Assembly (NCBI RefSeq): GCF_964019385.1
Contig: NC_088643.1
Coordinates: 76,443,347-76,507,346, forward strand
Direction of reading: 5' to 3'
DNA length: 64,000 nt
Source: Sycon ciliatum
Lineage: Eukaryota > Porifera > Calcarea > Leucosolenida > Sycettidae
In this document: piece after piece, positions 1-10,669 of the stretch
Layout: the number at the start of each line of letters is the position of its first letter
Position numbering within the stretch: position 1 is the stretch's first letter
The notes under the pieces: model-generated
Told to the model about the DNA's origin: nothing
Database searches by the model: none
Seen by the model: only the letters and a program-made list of their open reading frames with translations
Position numbers and translations under genes: made by a program

Positions 1-283
1 AGGCATGGCCAGTCACTGCTACGTGATTTCCTGTATTTAGAAACCAGATCAACTAGACTTCCTTTTGCCGTGAAAACGGACCTTGTGGAAGAAAACAGTC
101 GTTGGGGCCCTATTTGATGGAGTGTTTTCATGCAAGTTTAAGGCTGAAGGTGTGGATGAGGAATATGATTGCCAGTATGACGTCATAGTACGATCTGCGC
201 ATTGCAGCGTTGTGGAATTGGACAATCATTCAGCTGTCATAGCATGTGACATGGCTTCGTTTCTATTGCTGTGCACTATGCAG
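1..283. other. Upstream intron sequence of VPS28, no exon recognised
   Basis: No earlier VPS28 exon could be recognised here. The stretch ends in a good splice acceptor (pyrimidine-rich, then GCACTATGCAG) directly before the first visible exon, so it is most simply read as intron. The 5' part of the gene lies left of the window. Confidence 0.6.
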
Positions 284-1853
284 TTATTTATCACTATCAT
301 GGACAAGCTGCGGCTGGAGATACGTGCAATGGATGAGGTAGGGCCGCACTCACAATAGGTGTCTTTGCAACTTGTCAAGTTTGTCAAGCCATGCCTGATT
401 TGACTTTGTGATAATTATTACACTACAGTTATGCTCAGGGACAAATCTGACCTGACCTGCATATTTGGTACTGATACGGCCCTTGGCGCTCCTGGTAGTT
501 GTACAAGTGCTGGTGTGCATGTGTGTCTTACAAGCAAATCTGTCAAGTAGTATACCGGCAATACTACTCCCTGGTGTATAAACTCTTCCGTTTTCAGTCT
601 AGCTGTGCATGTACGAAGCGAATGCACGGCATTTTGAATGCTGCGTAATAGCACACGCCTTGAGCCGTGCAACATTCGGAACTTACTTGTGCACCGGTTG
701 CATGCGTACAGTTGGGTTAAGATCAGTTAATAGTCATGGTTTTTGTCCAGTCCCCGAGATTATGAATTATCAGGGCTCACTTAAATCAGTTGAGGGTGTT
801 GAAAAGGGAAAAATCTGAAGAAAAATTGACTGTCACCACCAGGGAGTACTAAAAACCGTTTTTAGTGCTCCCTGGTCACCACCATGACTCAAACCTTCGC
901 TATAGGCCAGCGATGCTTCGTCCCTCATCTGTTGTGCTTGAGTAAGCAGAGGAAGTTTGTGCTTGGAGAGCACCACATTTATACTATATTATAGTGCTCT
1001 CCATGCCCAGCATCACTATTGATACAGACTTGCAGAGACACTCCGTTTCCAGCATGACAAACACTCCGCAAACTCCAGACAGTAACGCAAGTCACTGTCG
1101 CCCATGATGTATGGAACGAGCATTTTGGACCTTGCCAAGTCATTCGCCACGGAAAGGATGAGCTTCGACGTCGGGAGCAGCTAACTTTTCAATTGTTTGA
1201 CTTTCCAAGGTTGAATTTAGTCAAAGTCAGTTCTTTGCCACTGTGCATTTTAAAATTATTTCGTAAAATTTGATCAAATTTGATATAAAATGAGGCGTTG
1301 GTGCACTGCGCCTAACGTGTAGTTTTGTGAACTGTTTTTGAATATTTCTTCTCCTTCCTGCGCTGTGTTAGATTCATCCGGATACTAATGAGCTGTATGA
1401 TGCATTGACAAGGCTCAGCACTTTACCACCAGATTACGATGGGAAAGTGAAGGTCAAGACATGGTGAGTTGTGGGTGAGACCCAAGACCTGAGCTTTGGT
1501 CAACCGGGTTTGCAGCTTGTGTCTGCAGTAGCATCGAGACATTCTTCAATTACTCTGCTCTGTTCGGTGTGGAGAACTGGATTTCTGACTTCTAGGGAAT
1601 TCAATGGGTTTGTGTGGAGTATTTAGCAATCAGTGCACGTTTGCTCCTCTGATAGCAGGATGAATCCTGTGTAATTACTAAAGGTGAATTATTTTACTGG
1701 TATGTGTTTCTTTTCTTGTCCTATGCTACCAGGCTAGATCGGCTAGGAGCCATGAGCGCTAGTGATGAGTTGACTGATGAACAAGTTCGACAAATGCTCT
1801 TTGATTTGGAAAGTGGCTACCACGGATTTATTCGAGTTTTGCAGGAGATCTAG
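284..1853 (+). CDS. VPS28: VPS28, ESCRT-I subunit (last three exons, 5' part outside window)
   Basis: VPS28 is a core subunit of ESCRT-I, which sorts ubiquitinated cargo into multivesicular endosomes. Its C-terminal four-helix domain recruits ESCRT-II. Exons seen: 284-337, 1372-1463 and 1733-1853 (stop TAG). Splice sites are canonical (AG/TTATTT; GAG/GTAGGG; TTAG/ATTCAT; ACATG/GTGAGT; CCAG/GCTAGA) and the phases agree (0, then 2). Exon 1 encodes a segment containing ITIMDKLRLEIRAMDE, the invariant start of the VPS28 C-terminal region. The last exon has MSASDELTDEQVRQMLFDLE, the family's C-terminal signature, and ends six residues after the HGFIRV motif, as expected for the natural C-terminus. 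Upstream exons are missing because the window starts inside an intron. The gene is convergent with POLR3D 1.5 kb downstream. Identity is secure; exon borders are inferred from consensus sites. Confidence 0.95.
840..874. mobile_element. Ultra-short palindromic insertion, CAGGGAG family, 8-bp target duplication
   Basis: A 35-bp near-perfect palindrome (17-bp arms, one mismatch) lies in VPS28 intron sequence. It begins CAGGGAGTACTAAAAAC and is flanked by perfect 8-bp direct repeats GTCACCAC at 832-839 and 875-882. The terminal CAGGG and the 8-bp duplication are hAT-like. Other copies in the window: 25120, 39856, 62593 and 63465. Confidence 0.75.
901..1150 (-). repeat. Decayed copy of the 478-bp hammerhead-bearing unit
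   Basis: The stretch keeps the order of landmarks seen in the 31.2-32.9 kb units: a remnant of the CTGATGA region (now CAGATGA on the minus strand), a hairpin with GGAGAGCACCAC and GTGCTCTCC arms around a TATA-like centre, then the CTCCGTTTCCAGC block and the CATTCGCC end. The ribozyme core is mutated, so this copy should be inactive. It lies in the VPS28 intron. Confidence 0.7.
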
Positions 1854-3356
1854 AGTGTGCCACTTGTATATGCCACTCTATGACATGAATCCTGTGCACT
1901 CGCACGGTTTACCGACACTATTTTCACACATAAGAAAGAGAGGGTCATTTGGGACATCGCATGCCGTGTACCATTTTATACTCCTGAAATTTGAATCTAT
2001 ATTTGTTGCAAGTACATCATGAAACCGCTTTCATCTCTCTCCATAGCGCTCAGATTTTAGTATCATGCTTTTTTTGCTTGCAAACATACTGGGAATCGCC
2101 TGTGCTAGGTCTTGAGGTTTTTTGCATTGTTTCTGTACATAATACACATAATGCTGTGAGGCTGACTTTAGCTGTAGCTGTCTGCTGTCATACTCTTTCT
2201 AGGCTACCCATGTACCCGTCCGTGGCTGCATCATCATTCATTTTTTTACTCTTTTTACTGTATCGATTAAGTGTCTTCTGTGCACTTTTAGAACTGTTCT
2301 GTTCTGTGCTTTGATCTTTGAAGAACTTTGTCTTCGTGTCTGCACCCACCACATGTGCACGTTTGTCCTATTGCGAAGCATGCACGGACGGTCCAACCTC
2401 GCGTTTACTTGAGTCATGGCACGTTTACTTTGTGTCCCGGTCCTGTAGTGAAGAGAGTGCACAATAGCCCTTTTGGGGGGGGGGGGGGGGGAGGGGGCAT
2501 TACCAGTCACAAAATGTACGTGATTCAGATTGTGTATTTTCACAAGGACACCATCAGTTCACCGACCACCATGTGCATGTACTATCAACATTGTATGATT
2601 TTGAGTTTTCATCGGTGCAGTAGAGTGGTGTAGTAGTAGTAGCATTGGGGATATCTCCCTATCACCGGCTACAGGTAACCATGACTGTGAACTGTAAGTG
2701 GTTCGCATACTCACTGGGTTTGTGAACCACCTGCAGTTCACAATCCTGGATCACACGGGGTTGTACTTTGAGCATGATACTCCTACATACGCATACCAAT
2801 GGCAGGGTAGTGGCTGCGCATTGATTGGCATACAAGTAGATGTCTGAAATTCTATGCCATCATGAGCACTGGTGCACTACTACATGTAGTGACAATCATG
2901 ATCAGTTGGAACTGGACATGTGGCGGTGGCCGGGATCACTGTGCCTCCAGATCCCTGAAGTTGTGCGCAGAGAAATCCGACCTGTGAAACGAAAGCAGCG
3001 CCTAGGCTCAAGCTGCTCCCGGATGGGCTTTGGGCTGTGCGTGACTTAATTGAAATAGAAACGCGACGCTGCTTTTGGCTCGTAGGTCCGTTTTCTTCGG
3101 CCACGACTGAACTGACATGTGCACCAGCCAACATGAGATAAATCAGCTTTCGGGACTCGTCTTGAGTGTAAAGCTGGCCGAGTTTCGTCGGCTTGATATA
3201 AATTCCCTACCAGCAGTTCAATGATATGACGTCTTCTAGACCTTACATCATCACTAAAATGAAGACTACCTTGACAATGACAAAGACAAAGACTACAATG
3301 AAGTACGCAGTATAAAAAAATCATTAAAAAACATAGCACTGTTGTGGAAGATAGCA
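1854..3356. other. Intergenic stretch between convergent VPS28 and POLR3D
   Basis: This holds the 3' flanks of two tail-to-tail genes. It contains a run of about 18 G near 2464-2492 and no coding segment I can support. No canonical AATAAA was recognised close to either stop codon. Confidence 0.6.
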
Positions 3357-4415
3357 TCAGTTGTTCGATATCATTGTCTCAAAGTTTGGAGTGCAGACCA
3401 AGTGGTGTTTGACATTTCCCAGAAAGAATAAGCCTGCCGGTGCTTCAGTGGTGTCGAATACTTCAGGGGCGGCCCGCATCGATACTGCTTGCTGCAAGCA
3501 TGGCCGCCGTGAGCCTGCGGTTACATCGAGAGCCACTCCGCCGAGTACAATCTGTACGCGACCTGACTTTCTCACCTGAAGCTTGCCGATGTAACCCTCT
3601 GGCAGGTTGTCCAGACTAATATCTGCCTCTTTTTCCTTCTCTTTTTCTTTTTCCACAGTGTCCATCGGTTCTGTATCCTCCCCATTGTTTTTAACAAGTG
3701 ACGCCGGGAAGGAGTCGGGTAACTGCATGAAGATTAGATCTTCCTGATCATCATCGGCAGGGCGACCAAACAGAACAGCGGGCGCCACCTCTGGCTCACT
3801 GATGCTCAGCTGTGTGAGAGGCAGTTGTACTGGAGCTAAGTAGTCTTCCTCGCATGCTGCCTCCTCTTCTTCATCGCCGAACAGCGCATTGTAGTCACCA
3901 TCATCGTCTGCATTGGAGAATCCGCCTTCTAATTTGACACTGCGCTGACCGCCACCAAAATTACCAGCTCCTCCACTCACGCCAGGCTCACGCTTCACAC
4001 TTCCGCCGCCCATTGACCGCTGCCAGTTGCCCTGGCGATTAGTCCGTTCACCGGGACCAGCACTGAAGATAGAATTCGATTCCACAATTCCTCTTCCTCT
4101 ACCACGACCTCTATCGCCCCCTCTCCCTCTCCCTCGCCCACGATCATTTCTACCTCTTCTTCCTCTTTGGCCACGATCAGAAGATGGGTTATTAGAGGGC
4201 TCAGCAACTGGTTGAGCACGCTGGGTGGCAATGATCTCCTCTTTCGTCTTCTTAGCAGGAATTTTCGGAGCAAATGTTTTTCGCTGAACACCACCAAGTG
4301 TCATATCCCTCTCTGTACGAAACGAGGATAGTCTGCCCGTGTTGGAGGATGCTCCTGCCAGCACATTCCGTACTCCAGACGGCTTATCGCCCTCCTTCTT
4401 GGCTTGATCGGACAT
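3357..4415 (-). CDS. POLR3D: DNA-directed RNA polymerase III subunit RPC4 (POLR3D)
   Basis: RPC4 heterodimerises with RPC5 on RNA polymerase III and acts in initiation, termination and reinitiation of tRNA and 5S transcription in the nucleus. The single uninterrupted frame gives 352 residues, starting at the ATG at 4413-4415 (MSDQAKKEG); the frame is open a few codons further up but has no ATG. Near the N-terminus RLSSFRTERDMTLGG followed by KTFAPKIPAKK matches the conserved RPC4 entry motif. A long Arg-Gly tract (about residues 85-110) and acidic, Lys/Glu-rich spacers follow, with VQLPL and LIFMQLPDSFP patches. The C-terminal RPC4 domain has GYIGKLQVRKSGRVQIVLGG and ends GNVKHHLVCTPNFETM, the usual terminus. 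Length is close to family norms and no intron interrupts it. It lies tail-to-tail with VPS28. Very secure. Confidence 0.97.
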   Translation of the reverse strand: MSDQAKKEGDKPSGVRNVLAGASSNTGRLSSFRTERDMTLGGVQRKTFAPKIPAKKTKEEIIATQRAQPVAEPSNNPSSDRGQRGRRGRNDRGRGRGRGGDRGRGRGRGIVESNSIFSAGPGERTNRQGNWQRSMGGGSVKREPGVSGGAGNFGGGQRSVKLEGGFSNADDDGDYNALFGDEEEEAACEEDYLAPVQLPLTQLSISEPEVAPAVLFGRPADDDQEDLIFMQLPDSFPASLVKNNGEDTEPMDTVEKEKEKEKEADISLDNLPEGYIGKLQVRKSGRVQIVLGGVALDVTAGSRRPCLQQAVSMRAAPEVFDTTEAPAGLFFLGNVKHHLVCTPNFETMISNN

Positions 4416-4819
4416 TCTTGAATACAATTGAATTGCAGACTTTGAAAATGAAGCTGAACATTGCTACACACACAAAAATGCGAAAAATACATCAACAAAA
4501 CACAAAAAAATCAACAGTTGGGCATACGTCATACATGGATTGCTGTTTTCCGCCATGACGTAATCATAATGACAGACTCGTCGATAGGCTTGTCCACAAT
4601 TATGTTTTGCATCTTTTTTGCAACTTGGGGGTAAAAATGCATCCCCGGGGAAAAATTGCAACTTGGGGTATATTTTGCCCTTTTCCATGCCCAAAAGGCC
4701 AAAGCAGGAATTCACTCCTCACGACCCCAGTGGAAAACATGAGGGTGTGTCAAACAGCCAGACCTCAAAACTACCAAGTAAGTTCAGGCGACGAAGATTC
4801 ACTGATTTTATAGTGGAAC
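4416..4819. other. 5' flank of POLR3D
   Basis: Presumed promoter side of POLR3D. No TATA box or other motif stands out and there is no additional gene. Confidence 0.4.
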
Positions 4820-5375
4820 TACAGTAGGTATCGGTTATAGCGTGGGTGTTTGAAAAACGACATTTGATTCTTATTGCCGATATTTCTTACACACGATAAA
4901 TCACGTGTGACATATCATATGCACGTGTGACATCATACATGTATGCGCGCACGTTTGGCATGTAGACACGTACACATGATACACGTACACACGGATCAAT
5001 CAGACTCGCGGTCGTGCTAGGCGACTGCGGAGCAGCGGATACGAGAGAAGTCGGAAGAAAGAGTCCGACTGAACAGAAAAAGTGATTCTCCAATGCTCCC
5101 TTGGACATAACTCTCTTTTTGTGTTGAATATTATTGTATTGAGTATGCACAGAGCACAGATGTTATTACTACAGGCGATACACTTTGCACTAATCTGGCA
5201 TATTTTGCTACACAAAATCCATTCTTAGGGCCGATATATTCTACTATGCGATAATACTGCTTGTAAGAATAAACATACACATAAAATATGTGTTATGATT
5301 ATGAAAAAATGAGTGTTCATTCTTGTAAGCAGTATATTCTTGTATACGACCACACTATAACCGATACGCACTGTA
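4820..5375. mobile_element. TIR element, TACAGT...TATCGGTTATAG family, copy 1
   Basis: The ends are inverted: the left starts TACAGTAGGTATCGGTTATA and the right, read on the other strand, starts TACAGTGCGTATCGGTTATA. The interior repeats CCGATAT-like words and encodes nothing recognisable. A nearly identical copy sits at 45752-46342 in the same orientation, and a diverged one at 30925-33134. No clear target duplication is visible at this copy. Confidence 0.8.
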
Positions 5376-6800
5376 CAAGTTAGTTACTTCAGGACAATGA
5401 CAACAATGTTATGTGTCCTTGAACACACTATCAGTGTTACATGCTTTATAAACCAATACCACAGTACTGAATGTACTAAGACCCAAAGGCAAGTGCATAC
5501 AGGTGTGATGATCTAAACTAGCAAAGAATATGTACCGGTAGTATGCAATCCAGCAAGCGCAAGGGAAACACAAGTGGTGAGAAGTGATATACAGGCTTGT
5601 CAGCAAAGGAGTGACAAGAGTCATGCAGTGCGTGTACGCGTACATGTGACATGACAGAGGTCAGTAGATGTAGATGTAGTAGTCAGCTACGAGTACTAGC
5701 AAGGCGCTAGGCAGGGATACTACAACCGCTACAATACTCAATAGCTGTGAAAAGGTAAAAAACTAAAAAAGCCACTAAAGTAAAGGCACTATGGATGCAG
5801 CACGAGGAAAATGGAATTTTCCAGCGATAGACTAGTCGACTCTCACGTGAGTCACGGTAACCATGTACACACACAGAGGCGGCCATTTTTTTGTTGGTTA
5901 CCATGACAACGGTCGCATAATTTTGGCGAATTGGGTTGATTTTTTTTAATTTTTAGATTTTTTTTAATTTCTTCTTATTTTCCTGAACATCCTGCTGAAT
6001 TTATGGAATGCATAATGCCCCAACAAGACTGCATTTTGCATCCGCAACTTGGCAAAAATATTTCGAAAAATGTGGACAACCCTACTCGTCGATGACGACT
6101 ATTGACGACGAGTCACCATGGTCACGTGCATAGTCAATATTAGTCATCGTCATCGATCGAGTGTGACGACTGACGAGTGCTAGTGGCGACTGGCGACTCG
6201 TGGCGAGTGCACTCGACGCCGAGACTCGACTCAAGTCGAGAGACGAGAGTCCGAGACACTCACTACTACTCTGGGTTTGACGCTGAAAAGTTCAGCGAAA
6301 ACTGGCCAAATCGCCGATCGATCGTCTGACGTCTGACAGACTGACAGACTGACGTGGTTATGAACTGTCTGTGTAGCTCTTCTCTATCTGTTTCCATGGT
6401 TTCCGAGCTCTGAGAGGGACGTCGTCGTTCTAGGATCATGTTCAATTGTTGGGCATGGCTGATGCAGTTTTTAGTGATGTGGTTAGCCGGCAGAAACATT
6501 TTACTTTAGCGGAGTTACTTCGCGCACGCACCCTACACTAGCACAGAGCCGTAGGTGTAGAGGTGACTCGAATGGGAGCAGAAGAAAGCTATAACCTGAA
6601 TTAGTCAGTAAAAACACTTCACTGGTACTCGATAATGGAATACGGGTTTGGATCTGCATTGACTATACAGTCATAGTCATGCAGATGAATAAAACAGGCG
6701 TTTCGGGCAACGGCTTTCGGCACTGAATCGGCAGGCCAGGAGCAGGCCACGTGAGCAATGCTACAATAGTCTTGAGCAGAATGGTCGAAATGGATATAAC
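5376..6800. other. No gene identified; low-complexity GACGA/CGACT tract
   Basis: Only short open frames without recognisable domains. About 6090-6260 is dominated by overlapping GACGA, CGACT and GTCGAG words. A/T homopolymers occur near 5938-5985. Nothing here supports a gene. Confidence 0.5.
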
Positions 6801-6831
6801 CAAGAGTCCATAAACAGTTTATGCACTCTTG
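6801..6831. mobile_element. Ultra-short palindromic insertion, CAAGAGT family (diverged copy)
   Basis: A 31-bp palindrome with CAAGAGT and ACTCTTG ends. The flanks GATATAAC and ATTATAAC are similar (6 of 8), so a target duplication is possible but imperfect. It lies 55 bp from the cleaner copy at 6887. Confidence 0.5.
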
Positions 6832-6886
6832 ATTATAACCAAAAGTACACACTACACAGTAACTCTATAATTATTATTAATAATAG

Positions 6887-6912
6887 CAAGAGTACATAAG
6901 CATGTACTCTTG
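6887..6912. mobile_element. Ultra-short palindromic insertion, CAAGAGT family, 7-bp duplication
   Basis: A 26-bp palindrome with 11-bp arms (CAAGAGTACAT) around AAGC, flanked on both sides by ATAATAG (6880-6886 and 6913-6919). Confidence 0.65.
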
Positions 6913-6979
6913 ATAATAGATACATGTACATGTAACCAGGTAACCCAGTCCATAGACTCTAATCTTGGTGTAACGTTAC

Positions 6980-7760
6980 AATGTCTGAATGTACTGAAGC
7001 TGGTGCGGTCGCAACATCCTTCACTGCCGAAGTAGCAGCAGCAGCTGGCCTGAGCCAGGGCAGTCTACGATCTTACCACCATGGAAACGGACGTTGTGCT
7101 GGTCACTGACAGCCTCTCCCTCGTAGATGCCCTCCGTGGAAACCCACCCATACAGGATCAGCCCAGACACCATCCCTGCGTTCGATGCTCTGACAGAAGT
7201 TGCTAGGAAGGCTCATTCCATCAACCTCCTTGTCTGGATCAGCAGCCACTGCGGTGTTGCTCTCAATCACAAGGCGGATCGCCTTGCCCGGAATGGAACA
7301 CAGTATGTACAGGCCCAGGTTCAGCTACCTATCCAAGCTGCCAAGGCTTCAATTCGGTCTGCAACCGCATACCCCCGGCCATTGCTCAACACCAGCAAGT
7401 TCCGCAGCACTCCGTCCCGGCATGAGACCACCATCCTCAATCAGCTCCTCACTGGCCACTGCAGCCTGCTGAACAAGTACTTGTTCCAGATTGAGGCTGC
7501 ACCTTCACCCGATTGCACTCACTGTCCTGGAACACGGTTGATGATGCTGCCCACCTCCTGCTAGCTTGCCCTGCCATAGGCTGCCAGACACGGCAGTCGA
7601 GCAGCTACACGTCTGTGTGCTTCACGTCAGTCAGGGAGGCAATTCTCACACAACCATCAGAAGCTATCCAGTTCTTGCAACTGGAGAAACTGATCTAAGT
7701 TTCTACTACATGTACACCATGGTACACTGTACTCTCACAGTCATTTTCATATTTATTATG
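6980..7760 (+). pseudogene. LINE (non-LTR retrotransposon) remnant: RNase H and C-terminal region
   Basis: Around 7090-7125 a frame reads VTDSLSLVDALRGNPP, as in LINE RNase H domains. After a frameshift WISSHCGVALNHKADRLARN (about 7232-7292) gives the end of the RNase H fold. Downstream are ETTILNQLLTGHCSLLNKYL and CTHC, then in another frame DDAAHLLLACP, the usual C-terminal pattern. At least two frameshifts break the frame, and nothing of the reverse transcriptase remains. The 3' side ends near an AAG-repeat stretch (7772-7789), possibly the tail. Pseudogene; the clade was not determined. Confidence 0.85.
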
Positions 7761-7878
7761 ACTTGTAGTAAGAAGAAGAAGAAGAAGAATTGTACTGAAG
7801 TACTGTATACATGTATCTCATGCTCAGCCCGGGCCAATAACTCACTTTGAGGAGGAGTTGTCACTGGGGACCTGGGAC

Positions 7879-8342
7879 TAGGCATGGGCGGGTAATGCTA
7901 GCACTATGGCTGGCAATAGTCCCTTTTTTCCAGGTGGCATAATGCTGGCATTATAACACCATTTCGCATGCAAAATAATTGGCATTACAAGCATAATTGC
8001 CGGTCGATAACGGTGTCATGCATGAAGCTGGCTAGGTCCAGTTCCGAAAATCGTGCATCTGAACCCGTCCGGCTTCGTCCGGAGACTTGACGTTGCAAAT
8101 CAACCTTCTCAGTGGATTGTTTCAGACAACATGCTCACTGCTGTTTAAGTTTTTTCTTCTTCTACGCTTTGGCCTTGATCCAAAACGGCCTTCTTTAAAT
8201 CGACTTTTCCAACTTTCCAACTGGCATTATGGAGTAGTGTGAGCATTATAAGTGGCGTTATATCCTCATATTATAAGCATTGCCTTTAGCATTGCCTTTA
8301 GCATTATCTCAGCAAATAACTAGCATTACCCGCCCATGCCTA
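7879..8342. mobile_element. hAT-type MITE with 8-bp target duplication
   Basis: Terminal inverted repeats start TAGGCATGGGCGGGTAATGC and are essentially perfect over 23 bp. Flanks CCTGGGAC (7871-7878) and TCTGGGAC (8343-8350) form an 8-bp duplication with one mismatch. It is non-coding, 464 bp long, and has repeated GCATTA/TAATGC words inside. The family assignment rests on the TAGG ends and duplication length. Confidence 0.85.
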
Positions 8343-9545
<1,203 letters not shown>

Positions 9546-9719
9546 CGTTTCCGACGATAAGAAAATCTTTCAAATAGTTGAACATCTTGACAATGTGTGT
9601 GTTCTCTGCTCTGGTGGAGGACGGTTGTACTTTTCCGGGCTCTTGTTTCTGGCCTCCGTCCGTGCTTGTTCTCGCCGTTGTGGACGGCCTGGGGTGTCCC
9701 CAGCCGTCCAGGCCAACAG

Positions 9720-9976
9720 TGCCTGAGGTGGGGTATTCACCGACAGGAGACGGTCGGATAGTTACGATGCCGACACTCTCCTCGTCGCCCCCACATCGGA
9801 GTCCTTCGCGAGGCTTTGCAAGCCCGCGAGTGGAGCAAACTACCGCACGAAGACGACAACTTGGAACGACTCTGAGCGTTGGCTCATGGAATGTTCGCTC
9901 TGTTGTGGAGAGTGATGGACCAGTTCTAGCGGCAGCCGTGAGAGGAATCGTTTCCGATGATAAGCCAGATCCATAG
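9720..9976 (+). pseudogene. LINE 5' fragment: start of an AP-type endonuclease domain
   Basis: A frame ending near 9976 contains LSVGSWNVRSV, the first conserved block of LINE AP endonucleases (usually TWNVR with a catalytic Asn). It stops about 25 codons later, so only the entry of the domain survives. The upstream GC-rich part may be 5' sequence of the same element. Truncated remnant; clade unknown. Confidence 0.7.
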
Positions 9977-10082
9977 CTGCTGGAGATGGCTCTCTCGAAC
10001 ATGGTCCCGCTCGTCGTTCTATATAATTATTGTCGGCCCCGTAAGGGGACACGTGACCGTAATGGCAGTGTTTACCAGGACC

Positions 10083-10083
<1 letters not shown>

Positions 10084-10159
<76 letters not shown>
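10084..10159. repeat. (GT)n microsatellite
   Basis: About 38 uninterrupted GT units. It abuts the dispersed repeat at 10160. Confidence 0.97.
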
Positions 10160-10162
<3 letters not shown>

Positions 10163-10305
10163 CTGTGTGGTGGATACCAGGCTAAAAATAGTGGCGGTCA
10201 ATTCATCAGCCTTGCAAGCTGTTGAATGGTGTAATCCCAGCACAAGTTGCTATGTCTAACATAGCTGTTCGCTATCATCGCTTCCGCGATGGGCATGTCT
10301 GAGGT
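10160..10305. repeat. Dispersed repeat, copy 1 (second copy 26876-27030)
   Basis: The block containing GCCTTGCAAGCTGTTGAATG and TAATCCCAGCACAAGTTGCT recurs in the same orientation at 26876-27030. Each copy is preceded by a (GT)n tract and followed by a dinucleotide microsatellite. No coding potential; class unknown. Confidence 0.75.
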
Positions 10306-10310
10306 CTGAG

Positions 10311-10311
<1 letters not shown>

Positions 10312-10369
<58 letters not shown>

Positions 10370-10440
10370 TAGATAGATAGATAGATAGAGATATATAGAT
10401 AGATAGATAGAGAGAGAGAGGGAGAGAGAGAGAGAGAGTT
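10312..10440. repeat. GT / GA / GATA compound microsatellite
   Basis: Short GT run, then GA, then GATA units, then GA again. Confidence 0.95.
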
Positions 10441-10615
10441 TGGGAGTGGAAGGGAGGCTCACTGAGTCACCTGTAACTTTGAAGCTAGCTCAGGGAAAAC
10501 TCCTTTGGAATTGGGACAGTCCGACTGATGTGACAATCAAAACTAGAGGTTCGAGGAGCTACATCATGTACCAAGACCACGAGTCATGACTCGTTCACTG
10601 ACTGTATGCTAGCAA

Positions 10616-10657
10616 CAAGAGTACTGGGATAAGTTCCCGGGAGTGTATTTACTCTTG
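10616..10657. mobile_element. Ultra-short insertion, CAAGAGT family, 7-bp duplication
   Basis: CAAGAGTA and TACTCTTG ends are separated by a 26-bp centre. Flanks CTAGCAA (10609-10615) and CTAGCCA (10658-10664) match at 6 of 7. Confidence 0.6.
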
Positions 10658-10669
10658 CTAGCCAGGGTA

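Noticed and set aside
1762..1790. CTGATGA in the last VPS28 exon as a possible ribozyme core
   Set aside because: It is coding sequence with no stem II or GAAA partner.
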